Below are positions 8,750-16,276 of a DNA stretch of 64,000 nucleotides, in pieces (the first letter of the stretch is position 1; the number at the start of each line of letters is the position of its first letter). The stretch is from the NCBI RefSeq assembly GCF_008802405.1, contig NZ_VZDO01000001.1:494267-558266 (forward strand), in the 5' to 3' direction. The notes beneath the pieces are model-generated. The model was not told the origin of the DNA and did not search any database. It was given only the letters and a program-made list of their open reading frames with translations. This stretch comes from Plantimonas leprariae. Lineage in GTDB: Bacteria; Pseudomonadota; Alphaproteobacteria; Rhizobiales; Rhizobiaceae. The position numbers and the translations under genes were made by a program.

Positions 8750-9708
8750 GTCTTTTCCTTGTTTGCCGCCGCGAGCGCGCCGCGAAGCCGCGCGATCCAG
8801 CCGGCGTACGGCGCCAGTCCGCCGCGCCGGGCGGCCTCCAGCAGTCCGCCGCCGATCGGCGGAAGCGACGGCGGCTGCGGCCGGCTTCCCTGCAGCTCCG
8901 CGACGCGGGCGCGCAGCCGTTCCGAAGCGAAAGCGCCGCCGGCATGGCTCCAGGGCCAGGCGGCCGCGCCGGGCAGGCGGCGGCGCAGTGCGTCCGCGTG
9001 CTCGGACAGAAGCTCGCCCGCGCGGTCGACGATCGCGCCCGCATGGGCATCGCCCCCGGCGGCAAGGGCGTCGATCACCCTCGCCAGCGCCGCCGTCGCC
9101 GAGCGGCGGTGCGGCTGGCCGTAATACCAGCCGAGCAGCGCCGCCAGCCCGTCCGACGCATCGAGGCCGAGGTGGCGGAACAACGCGTCGCGCAAGGGAA
9201 CCGCGTCGGCGCGGCCGTCGACGGTGCGCGCGGCGAGGCTCAGTGCCTCGCGGCCGATCCAAAGCGCGCTGCCCTCGTCGCCGATCTCCTCGCCCCAGCC
9301 GCCGGTGCGCTCCAACGCTGCATCGCCGCCCGGACCGGCCATCGCCATCGAGCCGGTGCCGGACAGGACGAGTATGCCGGGGCCGCCGGCGAAGGCGCCG
9401 TAATGGGCGAGCGCGACGTCGTTGCGGATCGCGTGCGGCACGGGCAGGAACCCGGCGATCTCGGCGGCGACGCGCCGGTCGTTGTCCGGCACCTCGCCGG
9501 TGGCGGGAACGCCGAGCACCGCGAAATCCACCGCGCCGAGTTCCGCTTCCACCGCGTCGAGCGCCCGGCGCAAATTCCCGAGCCAGTCCGGATTGTCGAG
9601 CGGGTTCATCCCGCCGTCGCGGGAGACGAAGCGGACGAGATCGCCCTCCCGGTCGGCCATCGCGAGCCGGACCGAGCTGCCGCCCCCGTCGACCGCCAGC
9701 ACCGTCAC
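8746..9708 (-). CDS. BadF/BadG/BcrA-type sugar kinase (N-acetylglucosamine kinase-like)
   Basis: 320 residues in the actin-like ASKHA fold. The phosphate-1 motif is VDGGGSSVRLA at the N-terminus; RNDVALAHYGAF and LSGTGSMAM form the central phosphate-binding part; GGWGEEIGDEGSALWIG is the family signature. The C-terminus has HAGGAFASERLRA. Members phosphorylate GlcNAc, glucosamine or related amino sugars with ATP. It starts with GTG at 9708 overlapping the DeoR stop (GTGA) and ends overlapping agaS (ATGA), so the three genes are translationally coupled. The position between the DeoR regulator and AgaS indicates an amino-sugar kinase that feeds the deaminase. Confidence 0.85.
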   Translation of the reverse strand: MTVLAVDGGGSSVRLAMADREGDLVRFVSRDGGMNPLDNPDWLGNLRRALDAVEAELGAVDFAVLGVPATGEVPDNDRRVAAEIAGFLPVPHAIRNDVALAHYGAFAGGPGILVLSGTGSMAMAGPGGDAALERTGGWGEEIGDEGSALWIGREALSLAARTVDGRADAVPLRDALFRHLGLDASDGLAALLGWYYGQPHRRSATAALARVIDALAAGGDAHAGAIVDRAGELLSEHADALRRRLPGAAAWPWSHAGGAFASERLRARVAELQGSRPQPPSLPPIGGGLLEAARRGGLAPYAGWIARLRGALAAANKEKT

Positions 9709-10487
9709 GCCGCGCCCTCCGCCGCCACGGCGATGTAGAGGTCCGCCTTCCAGTCGCGGATTCGCTGCCGCCATTCGGCGGAAAGCCCGGCGTCCGACAC
9801 GATCGTTGCACCAGCCGGGATCGGGCCGACGGCGAAGGTCGCGGTGGTGCCGAACTTCCGCGAATCCGCCAGGAGCACCTGCCGCGTCGAGCGGGCGAGC
9901 ATCTTGCCGTTCAGGCTCGCCTCGCTGCCGTCGATGGAGCAAAGGACGCCGTCCGCGGTCACGGCGCTGGCCCCGAGCAGCAGCGTGTCGAACCAGAGGG
10001 TCTGCAGCATCGCCTCCGCCTGCGGCCCGATCAAGGAGGCGTTCTCGTAGCGCAGGTGACCGCCGAGCACGAAGACCTTCAGCTTCGGCACGTCGTAGAG
10101 TTCCTGCGCGACCTTCAGGCCGTTGGTGAAGACGCTGAGCGGCATCGGCTCCATGCGCAGAAGCCGCGCCACCTGCAGCACCGTGGTGCCGGCGTCGAGG
10201 AACACCGCCATGTGCGGCTCGAGCAGCGAATAGGCCGCCACCGCGATGGCGCGCTTGGCGGCGAGGCTGCGGTGCTCGCGGGTGCCGAAATCGACCTCGA
10301 CGGTCGAGCCCTCGGCGATCTTCGCGCCGCCGTGGACCCGGTCGACGACGCCGGACTCCTCCAGCGACTGCAGGTCGCGCCTGACCGTCGCCAGCGAGGC
10401 TCCGACGGCCGTGGCGAGATCGCCGATCGAGGTCGGGCCGTGCGTATAGAGGTGGCTGCGGATCGCGGTCAGCCGGTCGAGCTTCAT
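9705..10487 (-). CDS. DeoR/GlpR-family transcriptional regulator (AgaR-like)
   Basis: 260 residues. The N-terminal DeoR helix-turn-helix is ISIGDLATAVGASLATVRRDL-like (about residues 19-40), followed by VDRVHGGA. The sugar-phosphate sensor domain (DeoRC, ribose-5-phosphate isomerase fold) shows LDAGTTVLQVARLL, VFTNGLKVA, LGASAVTADGVLCS and the C-terminal VSDAGLS. Such repressors respond to a phosphorylated sugar intermediate. First gene of the minus-strand amino-sugar operon and divergent from the ABC importer, with a 336-bp shared control region, so it probably regulates both directions. Confidence 0.92.
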   Translation of the reverse strand: MKLDRLTAIRSHLYTHGPTSIGDLATAVGASLATVRRDLQSLEESGVVDRVHGGAKIAEGSTVEVDFGTREHRSLAAKRAIAVAAYSLLEPHMAVFLDAGTTVLQVARLLRMEPMPLSVFTNGLKVAQELYDVPKLKVFVLGGHLRYENASLIGPQAEAMLQTLWFDTLLLGASAVTADGVLCSIDGSEASLNGKMLARSTRQVLLADSRKFGTTATFAVGPIPAGATIVSDAGLSAEWRQRIRDWKADLYIAVAAEGAA

Positions 10488-10823
10488 GGGAGTCTACACG
10501 GTCGTTCGAGGTGCGATTGGACACGACCTCGCGTCAAAGTCAATCATTCCGATGATCGGTCTTGCGCTTCCTTGAACCGCCTTGCGGAACGGCAGACGCC
10601 TGCGCAGGCGCGCACTTTGCGCTTGTGCTCTCGGATCGCCGCGCGCAATCGATCATGAGACGGCTTCAAAAAGTCAGGATCGATATTGACGATGAGCGTT
10701 TTTGGAAGAAGGATGCCCCGATCAGCAGCGGATACGCGCTCCTGACGCTCGACTGGACCGCCCGTCCGAAGCGCCCGCGGGCGGCCCGGCGGCAGCGGCG
10801 CAACCAACGGGAAAGGACATCGC
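10488..10823. promoter_or_regulatory. Divergent control region between DeoR operon and sugar ABC importer
   Basis: 336 bp without a convincing gene. It holds an imperfect palindrome, CTTCAAAAA at 10664-10672 and TTTTTGGAAG at 10699-10708. A possible sigma-70 -35 box TTGACG at 10686-10691 is followed after 17 bp by a weak -10 AAGGAT, reading towards the importer. A ribosome site (GGGAAAGGA) precedes the ATG at 10824. The palindrome is a candidate DeoR operator; this is inference only. Confidence 0.4.
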
Positions 10824-12125
10824 ATGAGATCGCATGGCTCGTTCGTTTCGCGACGGACCCTGATGTCCACCCTCCTCGGCGGCGCGGCGCTCCTTTCCGC
10901 GGCGACACTGCCCGGCGCCGCCGAGGCGCAGGACGGCAAGCCGCTCGCCGGCAAGTCGATCACCGTGCTCCTGCCGGCACCCGGCTATCCGGCGGAGGTG
11001 ATCTCGCGCTTCCAGGACGAGACCGGCGCGAAGGTCGACCAGCAGACGCTGGCCTGGGACCAGCTCCGCAACCGCATCGTCACCGCGCTCGTCGCCGGCA
11101 GCGCGCCGGCCGACGTGATCGAGCTCGACTGGAGCTGGGTCGGGCAGTTCGGCGCGGCCGGCTGGCTGTCGCCGCTGGACGAGCCGCTGGCGAAGGCCGG
11201 CCTCGACGACATGCCGCTCGCCCCGATCTTCAAGTACGACGGCGCGACGGTCGGCGCGCCCTACAACGCCGACTTCAAGCTGATGATCTACAACAAGGAC
11301 CAGCTCGCCAGGGCCGGCATCGCCAAGCCGCCGCAGACGCTCGACGAGCTCGTCGCCGCCGGCAAGGCGCTGCAGGAGAAGGGCGTCGCCCAGCATCCGC
11401 TCGGCTGGCCGCTGTCGGTCGGCGAGGCGACCTCGACCGCCTGGTTCCTGACGACGATGATGTTCGGCGGCGACATCTTCGACGCCGAGGGCAAACCCGC
11501 CTTCACCGATCCGCAGTCGCCCGGCTACAAGGCGCTCGCCTTCATCAAGCAGGCGGTGGACGACGGGCTGATCGACCCCGCCTCCACCGCCTACGGCAAC
11601 CCGGAAGTCCGCGAGGCCTTCAAGCGCGGCGACGCGACGTTCACGCTGTCGGACGGTCCGGGCCTCCTGCCCGACGTCAACGACCCGGCGAAATCCAAGG
11701 TGGCCGGCCAGGCGGCCGGCGGCGTGGTGCCGACCGTTTCCGGCCAGACGCGTTCGTTCGGCCTGCCCGAGGCCCTCGCGATCCCGAAGACCTCCGGCGA
11801 GCAGGACGCCGCGGCGGCCTTCATCGCCTTCGTCGCGGAGCCCGACGCCCAGATCGCCTCCTACGCCCAGAGCGGCACCATGCCGACGCGCACCGCGGCG
11901 ATCGAGATGCTGAACAAGGACGGCAAGCTCCTCAGCGGCGACGCGATCCTCGCCCAGTTGAAGGGCGTCGGCCCCCTGTTCGCCGACGGCACGCCCGCCT
12001 GGTATCCGGCCTTCTCCAACGGCACGGCCGGCGCGATCAACCAGCTGGTGAAGGGCGAGATCACCGTCGACCAGGCCGCGAAGGCCATTGCCGAGGCCGC
12101 CGACGCCGCCAAGACCGAGAACTGA
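10824..12125 (+). CDS. Sugar ABC transporter substrate-binding protein (CUT1 family)
   Basis: 433 residues. A twin-arginine-like signal (SRRTLMSTLLGGAALLSAA) with cleavage near GAAEAQD is followed by an extracellular solute-binding protein family 1 fold: ITVLLPAPGYPAEVISRFQDETG, APADVIELDWSWVGQFGAAGWL, VGAPYNADFKLMIYNKDQL and a C-terminal hinge. It binds a carbohydrate in the periplasm and delivers it to the two permeases encoded next. The ligand is not readable, but the divergent amino-sugar operon suggests an amino sugar or oligosaccharide. A 70-bp intercistronic gap with a stem-loop follows, typical of differential expression of binding proteins. Confidence 0.92.
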   Translation: MRSHGSFVSRRTLMSTLLGGAALLSAATLPGAAEAQDGKPLAGKSITVLLPAPGYPAEVISRFQDETGAKVDQQTLAWDQLRNRIVTALVAGSAPADVIELDWSWVGQFGAAGWLSPLDEPLAKAGLDDMPLAPIFKYDGATVGAPYNADFKLMIYNKDQLARAGIAKPPQTLDELVAAGKALQEKGVAQHPLGWPLSVGEATSTAWFLTTMMFGGDIFDAEGKPAFTDPQSPGYKALAFIKQAVDDGLIDPASTAYGNPEVREAFKRGDATFTLSDGPGLLPDVNDPAKSKVAGQAAGGVVPTVSGQTRSFGLPEALAIPKTSGEQDAAAAFIAFVAEPDAQIASYAQSGTMPTRTAAIEMLNKDGKLLSGDAILAQLKGVGPLFADGTPAWYPAFSNGTAGAINQLVKGEITVDQAAKAIAEAADAAKTEN

Positions 12126-12138
12126 CGAGCGCAGCCCG

Positions 12139-12156
12139 CGGCGGCCGCCGCCGCCG
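12139..12156 (+). other. Intercistronic stem-loop after the binding-protein gene
   Basis: CGGCGGC at 12139-12145 pairs with GCCGCCG at 12150-12156 across a 4-nt loop, between the binding-protein and permease genes. There is no following T-run, so it is more likely an mRNA-stabilising or attenuating hairpin that keeps binding-protein mRNA in excess than a terminator. Low-complexity GC sequence makes chance pairing possible. Confidence 0.35.
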
Positions 12157-12195
12157 TAGGCCCCCGACCGCCCGCATCCCGCGACGAGACCCTTC

Positions 12196-13137
12196 ATGGC
12201 TGTTTCCATCGAGGCCGCCGGGCCGCAGCGAGCCGGCTCGGCTTCGCTTCGGCTCCGCCGCGCGATCCTCGGCGACGCCGCGCTCGGCATCGCCCTGTCG
12301 CTGCCGGTGATCCTCCTGATGACCGCGCTGGTCTTCGCGCCGGCGCTGGTGTCGCTGTGGGACAGCTTCCACCGGGTGAACCCGATGCTGCCGGGCGAAC
12401 CCTTCATCGGCCTTCGCAACTACACGCAGATGTTCGCCGATCCCGCCGTCCGCGCCGCGTGGTGGAACACCTGGATCTACGTCGTCCTCGCGGTGGCGCT
12501 CGAACTCGCCGCCGGTCTCGCGGCGGCGCTGCTCCTCAACGCGCTGAGGATCGGCCGGCGCTGGATGCTGGCCGCGGTGATCCTGCCCTGGGCCCTGCCG
12601 CCCGTGGTCAACGCCATCGTCTGGGCCTGGATCTACAATCCGCGCTACGGCCTCCTGAACGGGCTCCTCGTCCAGCTCGGTCTCCTGGAGGAGACCGGGC
12701 GCGTCTGGATGAACAGCCAGGGGACGGCGCTCGTGCTCGTCACCCTCGTCCATGTCTGGCGGATGATGCCGCTGAACGCGGTGATCCTCCTCGCCGCGCT
12801 GCAGAGCGTGCCGAACGAGCTCTACGAGGCGGCGAAGGTCGACGGCTCGACGCCCTGGCATTCGTTCCGCACGATCACGCTGCCCTTGATCTCCGGCGCG
12901 CTCGGCATCGCCCTCACGCAGTCGACGATCACCGCCTTCAACCTCTTCGACGAGGCCTGGATCCTGAACGGCGCCAGCGCCACGACGCGGCCGATCCAGG
13001 GACAGATCTACATCACCGCCTTCCAGAACCTGCGCTTCTCCTACGGCATGGCGATGTCGATCACCGTGATGCTCGTTTCGGTCGCGGTCTCCGCCCTCTA
13101 CGTCAGGCGGATCTACCGCGAAACGAGGTACGACTGA
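12196..13137 (+). CDS. Sugar ABC transporter permease (CUT1, MalF/UgpA type)
   Basis: 313 residues with about six membrane helices (first at about residues 35-58). The EAA loop that contacts the ATPase is ELYEAAKVDGSTPWHSFRTITLPLI, close to the C-terminus. The FEAA-x3-DGA-type motif and LPWALPPVVNAIVWAWIYNPRYGLLN are typical of CUT1 permeases. Its TGA overlaps the next permease ATG by one base (TGATG). It forms the inner-membrane channel together with the next gene. Confidence 0.92.
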   Translation: MAVSIEAAGPQRAGSASLRLRRAILGDAALGIALSLPVILLMTALVFAPALVSLWDSFHRVNPMLPGEPFIGLRNYTQMFADPAVRAAWWNTWIYVVLAVALELAAGLAAALLLNALRIGRRWMLAAVILPWALPPVVNAIVWAWIYNPRYGLLNGLLVQLGLLEETGRVWMNSQGTALVLVTLVHVWRMMPLNAVILLAALQSVPNELYEAAKVDGSTPWHSFRTITLPLISGALGIALTQSTITAFNLFDEAWILNGASATTRPIQGQIYITAFQNLRFSYGMAMSITVMLVSVAVSALYVRRIYRETRYD

Positions 13138-13997
13138 TGCGTGGCCTCGCCTCACGCCGCCTCGGTCTCGCCCTCGGCTGCCTGGCGCTGCTCTTCTGGT
13201 CGCTCGGCCCCGTCTACTGGGCGCTCGCCACCAGCCTGATGCGGCCGATCGATCTCACCGCGCAGCCGGTCAACCTCGTGCCGCCCACCCTGTCGTTCGC
13301 GAGCTACGGCAAGCTCTTCGGCGGCCTCTTCGCGGCGGACGCCGGCAACACGGTCTGGCACGATTTCAGCCGGGCGCTCGTCAACAGCCTCGTCACCTCG
13401 CTCGGCGCGACGGTCCTCACCGTCGCGGTCGCGGCCTTCGCCGCCTATGCGGCGGTCAGGATGCGGTTTCCGGGGCGGCAGTTCGTGTTCATCGCCATCG
13501 TCGCGACGATCGCCGTGCCGGGCTACACGGTGCTGATCCCGCTCTACCGCCTGATGGTCGCCGCCCGGCTGATCGACACCTATACCGGCGTCGTCCTGAT
13601 CTACGTCTCCGCCTTCCTGCCGCTCGCCATGTGGCTGATGCGCAGCGTCTACGAATCGCTGCCGCTGTCGCTCGAGGAAGCGGCCTATGTCGACGGCGCC
13701 GGCCGGCTCTACACCTTCGTGCGCATCGTCCTGCCGCTCGCCGCGCCCGGCCTCGTCGCGGCCGCGATCCTGACCTTCCTCGGCGCCTGGGGCCAGTTCG
13801 CCGTGCCGCTGATCTTCTCGCCCACCATGGCGACGAAGCCGCTGACCGTCCTGATCCCGGAATTCGCCACCAAGAACAACATCGACTACGGCCTCATCAA
13901 CGCCGCCGGCGTCGTCGCCATGGTGCCGCCGGCCCTGATCGTGCTTTTCCTCAACCGCTTCCTCATGCGCGGCCTGATGGCCGGCGCGGGCAAGTGA
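13137..13997 (+). CDS. Sugar ABC transporter permease (CUT1, MalG/UgpE type)
   Basis: 286 residues with six predicted membrane helices. The EAA motif is SLEEAAYVDGAGRLYTFVRI, followed by LPLAAPGLVAAAILTFLGAWGQF, typical of the second CUT1 permease. It starts one base inside the stop of the preceding permease and ends 19 bp before the ATPase gene, so the four importer genes form one unit. Confidence 0.92.
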   Translation: MRGLASRRLGLALGCLALLFWSLGPVYWALATSLMRPIDLTAQPVNLVPPTLSFASYGKLFGGLFAADAGNTVWHDFSRALVNSLVTSLGATVLTVAVAAFAAYAAVRMRFPGRQFVFIAIVATIAVPGYTVLIPLYRLMVAARLIDTYTGVVLIYVSAFLPLAMWLMRSVYESLPLSLEEAAYVDGAGRLYTFVRIVLPLAAPGLVAAAILTFLGAWGQFAVPLIFSPTMATKPLTVLIPEFATKNNIDYGLINAAGVVAMVPPALIVLFLNRFLMRGLMAGAGK

Positions 13998-14016
13998 AGC
14001 GCCCGGAACCCTTCCC

Positions 14017-15084
14017 ATGGCGACCGTCGAGATCCGCGGCCTGAAGAAGGCCTACAACAAGCTGGCCGTCCTGCACGGCATCGACGTCGACATCGCCGAC
14101 GGCGAGTTCGTCGTGCTCGTCGGGCCGTCCGGCTGCGGCAAGTCCACGCTGCTCCGGATGATCGCCGGACTGGAGGACATCACCGGCGGCGAGCTCAGGA
14201 TCGGCGGGCGCGTCGTCAACGATCTTCCGCCGCGCGAGCGCGACCTGGCGATGGTGTTCCAGAACTACGCGCTCTATCCGCACCTGACGGTGCGCGCCAA
14301 CATGGCTTTCTCCTTGAAGCTGCAGCGCATGGGCGGCGGCGCGATCGATGCCCGCGTCGAGGAGATCGCGAAGACGCTCGGCCTCCAGCACCTTCTCGAC
14401 CGCTACCCGCGCCAACTCTCCGGCGGCCAGCGCCAGCGCGTCGCGATGGGCCGGGCGATCGTGCGCGCGCCGCAGCTCTTCCTGTTCGACGAGCCCTTGT
14501 CGAACCTCGACGCGAAGCTGCGCGTCCAGGTGCGCTCTGAGATCAAGGCCCTGCACCAGCGCCACCGCACCACGACGATCTACGTGACGCACGATCAGGT
14601 CGAGGCGATGACGATGGGCGACAAGGTCGTCGTCATGCGCGACGGCCTGATCGAGCAGATGGGTGACCCGCTGACGCTTTACGACCGGCCGGCGACGCGC
14701 TTCGTCGCGGGCTTCATCGGCTCGCCGGCGATGAACCTGCTGGAGGCCCGCGTCGAGAACGGCGAGGTGACGCTCGCGAACGGCGACCGGCTGCCGCTCG
14801 GGTCCGCCGCACCGCGGCAGGGTGGCGACGGCCCGGTGACCTGCGGCATCCGCCCGGAGCACCTGACGGTGGCGGACCGCGGCATCGACGCCACGGTCGA
14901 AGTGGTCGAGCCGACCGGCTCGGAGACGATCGTGATGCTCCAGTCGCCCGTCCTGCCGCCGACGGAACGCCTCTGCATGGTGCTGCGCGAGCGGTTGCCG
15001 CTGCGATCCGGTGACCGCCTGCGCCTCGCCGCGCGGCCGGAGGGGCTGCACTTCTTCGACCCGGAAAGCGGCGAGCGACTCTAG
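14017..15084 (+). CDS. Sugar ABC transporter ATP-binding protein (MalK/UgpC type)
   Basis: 355 residues. Walker A GPSGCGKST at about residues 37-45, Q-loop FQNYALYPH at about 86, signature LSGGQRQR at about 134, Walker B LFLFDEP at about 154 and the H-loop YVTHDQ. The C-terminal TOBE/OB-fold regulatory domain starts at about 240 and contains GIRPEHL. It energises the preceding permeases. The second CUT1 importer at 20671-23767 has no ATPase gene nearby, so this subunit may serve both, as MsiK-like ATPases do. The TAG stop is the first base of a long inverted repeat. Confidence 0.93.
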   Translation: MATVEIRGLKKAYNKLAVLHGIDVDIADGEFVVLVGPSGCGKSTLLRMIAGLEDITGGELRIGGRVVNDLPPRERDLAMVFQNYALYPHLTVRANMAFSLKLQRMGGGAIDARVEEIAKTLGLQHLLDRYPRQLSGGQRQRVAMGRAIVRAPQLFLFDEPLSNLDAKLRVQVRSEIKALHQRHRTTTIYVTHDQVEAMTMGDKVVVMRDGLIEQMGDPLTLYDRPATRFVAGFIGSPAMNLLEARVENGEVTLANGDRLPLGSAAPRQGGDGPVTCGIRPEHLTVADRGIDATVEVVEPTGSETIVMLQSPVLPPTERLCMVLRERLPLRSGDRLRLAARPEGLHFFDPESGERL

Positions 15085-15247
15085 GAGCACCTGACGAAAG
15101 CTCCGGGCGGAGGATGGCCAAGGGATTTCCGCCGGCCCGCGAGGCGCCGAACGCAGTCGATGCCGGCAGCATCGGCGAGGATCGGCAACGAAGCGGACGG
15201 CGGAAAGACCTGGTCAGCCGACCCCGCGAGCTTTCGTCAGGTGCTCC
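15084..15247. repeat. Perfect 20-bp inverted repeat framing a 124-bp spacer between convergent genes
   Basis: Bases 15084-15103 (starting GGAGCACCTGACG) are the exact reverse complement of 15228-15247. The homology continues imperfectly inward, with TTTCCGCCG at 15126-15134 matched by its complement at 15198-15206. The left arm begins at the last base of the ATPase stop codon and the right arm ends 6 bp before the LacI stop. No target-site duplication is visible. It may be a bidirectional terminator, a folded 3-prime UTR, or a small non-autonomous mobile element. Confidence 0.75.
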
Positions 15248-15253
15248 AAATCG

Positions 15254-16276
15254 TCAGGCGGAGCGGCGCATGACGAGCCGCGCCTCGACGATGGCGCGGC
15301 GCTCGGCCGAGTCGAGCCCGCCGTCGATCAGCGCGAACAGCATCGCCGTCGAGCGTGTCGCGATGGCGCCGGTGTCCTGCGCCATGGTGGTGAGCGCCGG
15401 GCAGCTGTAGCGGCTGAGCGGATGGTCGTCGTGGCCGGCGAGCGCGAGGTCCGCCTCCCGGCCGCGGCCGATCCGCAAGCCCCGCGCATGGGCCGCCGCC
15501 ATCGCGCCGAAGGCGACGCGGTCGTTGGCGCAGAGGATCGTGCGCGGCGGGCGGCGGCCGGCGGTCAGGAGCTTCTCCATCTCCTCGAAGCCGTGCCGCT
15601 CGAAGTCCCAGGACAGGCCCTCGCGGGAGCCGAGGAAGACCGGCTCGTGCCCGAGGCGCGCCATCGTATCGGCATAGGCGGCGCGGCGCTCGGCGGCGTT
15701 GCGGTTCACCGCCGGCATGTCGAAGAAGGCGGGCGGCTCGCCGGCGCGGCAGAGGTAGTCGACGATCGTCGCGACGCTCTGCCGGTTGTCGTTGCCGACG
15801 AAGGGCGCGTCGGCTTCGCCCACGTTGTCGAACGAGACGAGCGGCACCTCGCGGCCGAGCTCCTCCGCCAGCCGCGCATTCGCCGGCGCGCCGAGCGGGG
15901 CGACGAGCGCACCCGCCACCTTCTGCGACAGGACGGCGTCGAAGGCGCGCGCCTCGAGCTCGGCCGAGCCGTGGCAGGAGATCACGAGCGGCCAGTAGCC
16001 GGCCTCGACGCAGAGCGTCTCGATCCGGCTGACGAGGCCCGAATAGTGCGGGTCGATGATCGAGGGCACGACGACGCCGACCGTCTTCGTGCGCTTGCGG
16101 TTGAGGTTCCGCGCGAAGGGGTTCGGCCGGTAGTCGGAGGCGCGCAGCGCCGCCTCGATCCGGGCCCTGGTCGCGGGCCGGACGCTCGCGGGATCGTCGA
16201 AATACTTCGACAGCGTCGGCCGCGACACGCCGCTCGCCTGCGCGAACTCCTCCATGTTGCGGTGCTTCGGCCTCAT
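15254..16276 (-). CDS. LacI-family transcriptional regulator
   Basis: 340 residues. The N-terminal LacI HTH (MEEFAQASGVSRPTLSKYFDD) and hinge (YRPNPFARNL) are followed by a periplasmic-binding-protein-like sensor domain (TVGVVVPSIIDPHYSGLV, ILCANDRVAFGAMAAA, LAGHDDHPLSRYSCPALTTMAQD). It is the last gene of the nine-gene sugar operon, overlapping the ROK kinase stop by 4 bp (ATGA), so it is expressed with the genes it probably controls. A candidate operator lies in the divergent promoter at 23834-23847. Confidence 0.92.
   Translation of the reverse strand: MRPKHRNMEEFAQASGVSRPTLSKYFDDPASVRPATRARIEAALRASDYRPNPFARNLNRKRTKTVGVVVPSIIDPHYSGLVSRIETLCVEAGYWPLVISCHGSAELEARAFDAVLSQKVAGALVAPLGAPANARLAEELGREVPLVSFDNVGEADAPFVGNDNRQSVATIVDYLCRAGEPPAFFDMPAVNRNAAERRAAYADTMARLGHEPVFLGSREGLSWDFERHGFEEMEKLLTAGRRPPRTILCANDRVAFGAMAAAHARGLRIGRGREADLALAGHDDHPLSRYSCPALTTMAQDTGAIATRSTAMLFALIDGGLDSAERRAIVEARLVMRRSA

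Noticed and set aside
5609..9124. A very long open frame on the plus strand opposite the amino-sugar genes
   Set aside because: It is antisense to four recognisable genes, has Arg/Gly/Ala-rich low-complexity sequence and no known motif; such frames are produced by strong G/C third-position bias.
10544..10963. Possible minus-strand gene of 139 codons in the DeoR-importer interval
   Set aside because: It overlaps the binding-protein signal-peptide region, has no ribosome site or recognisable motif, and would occlude the promoter region.
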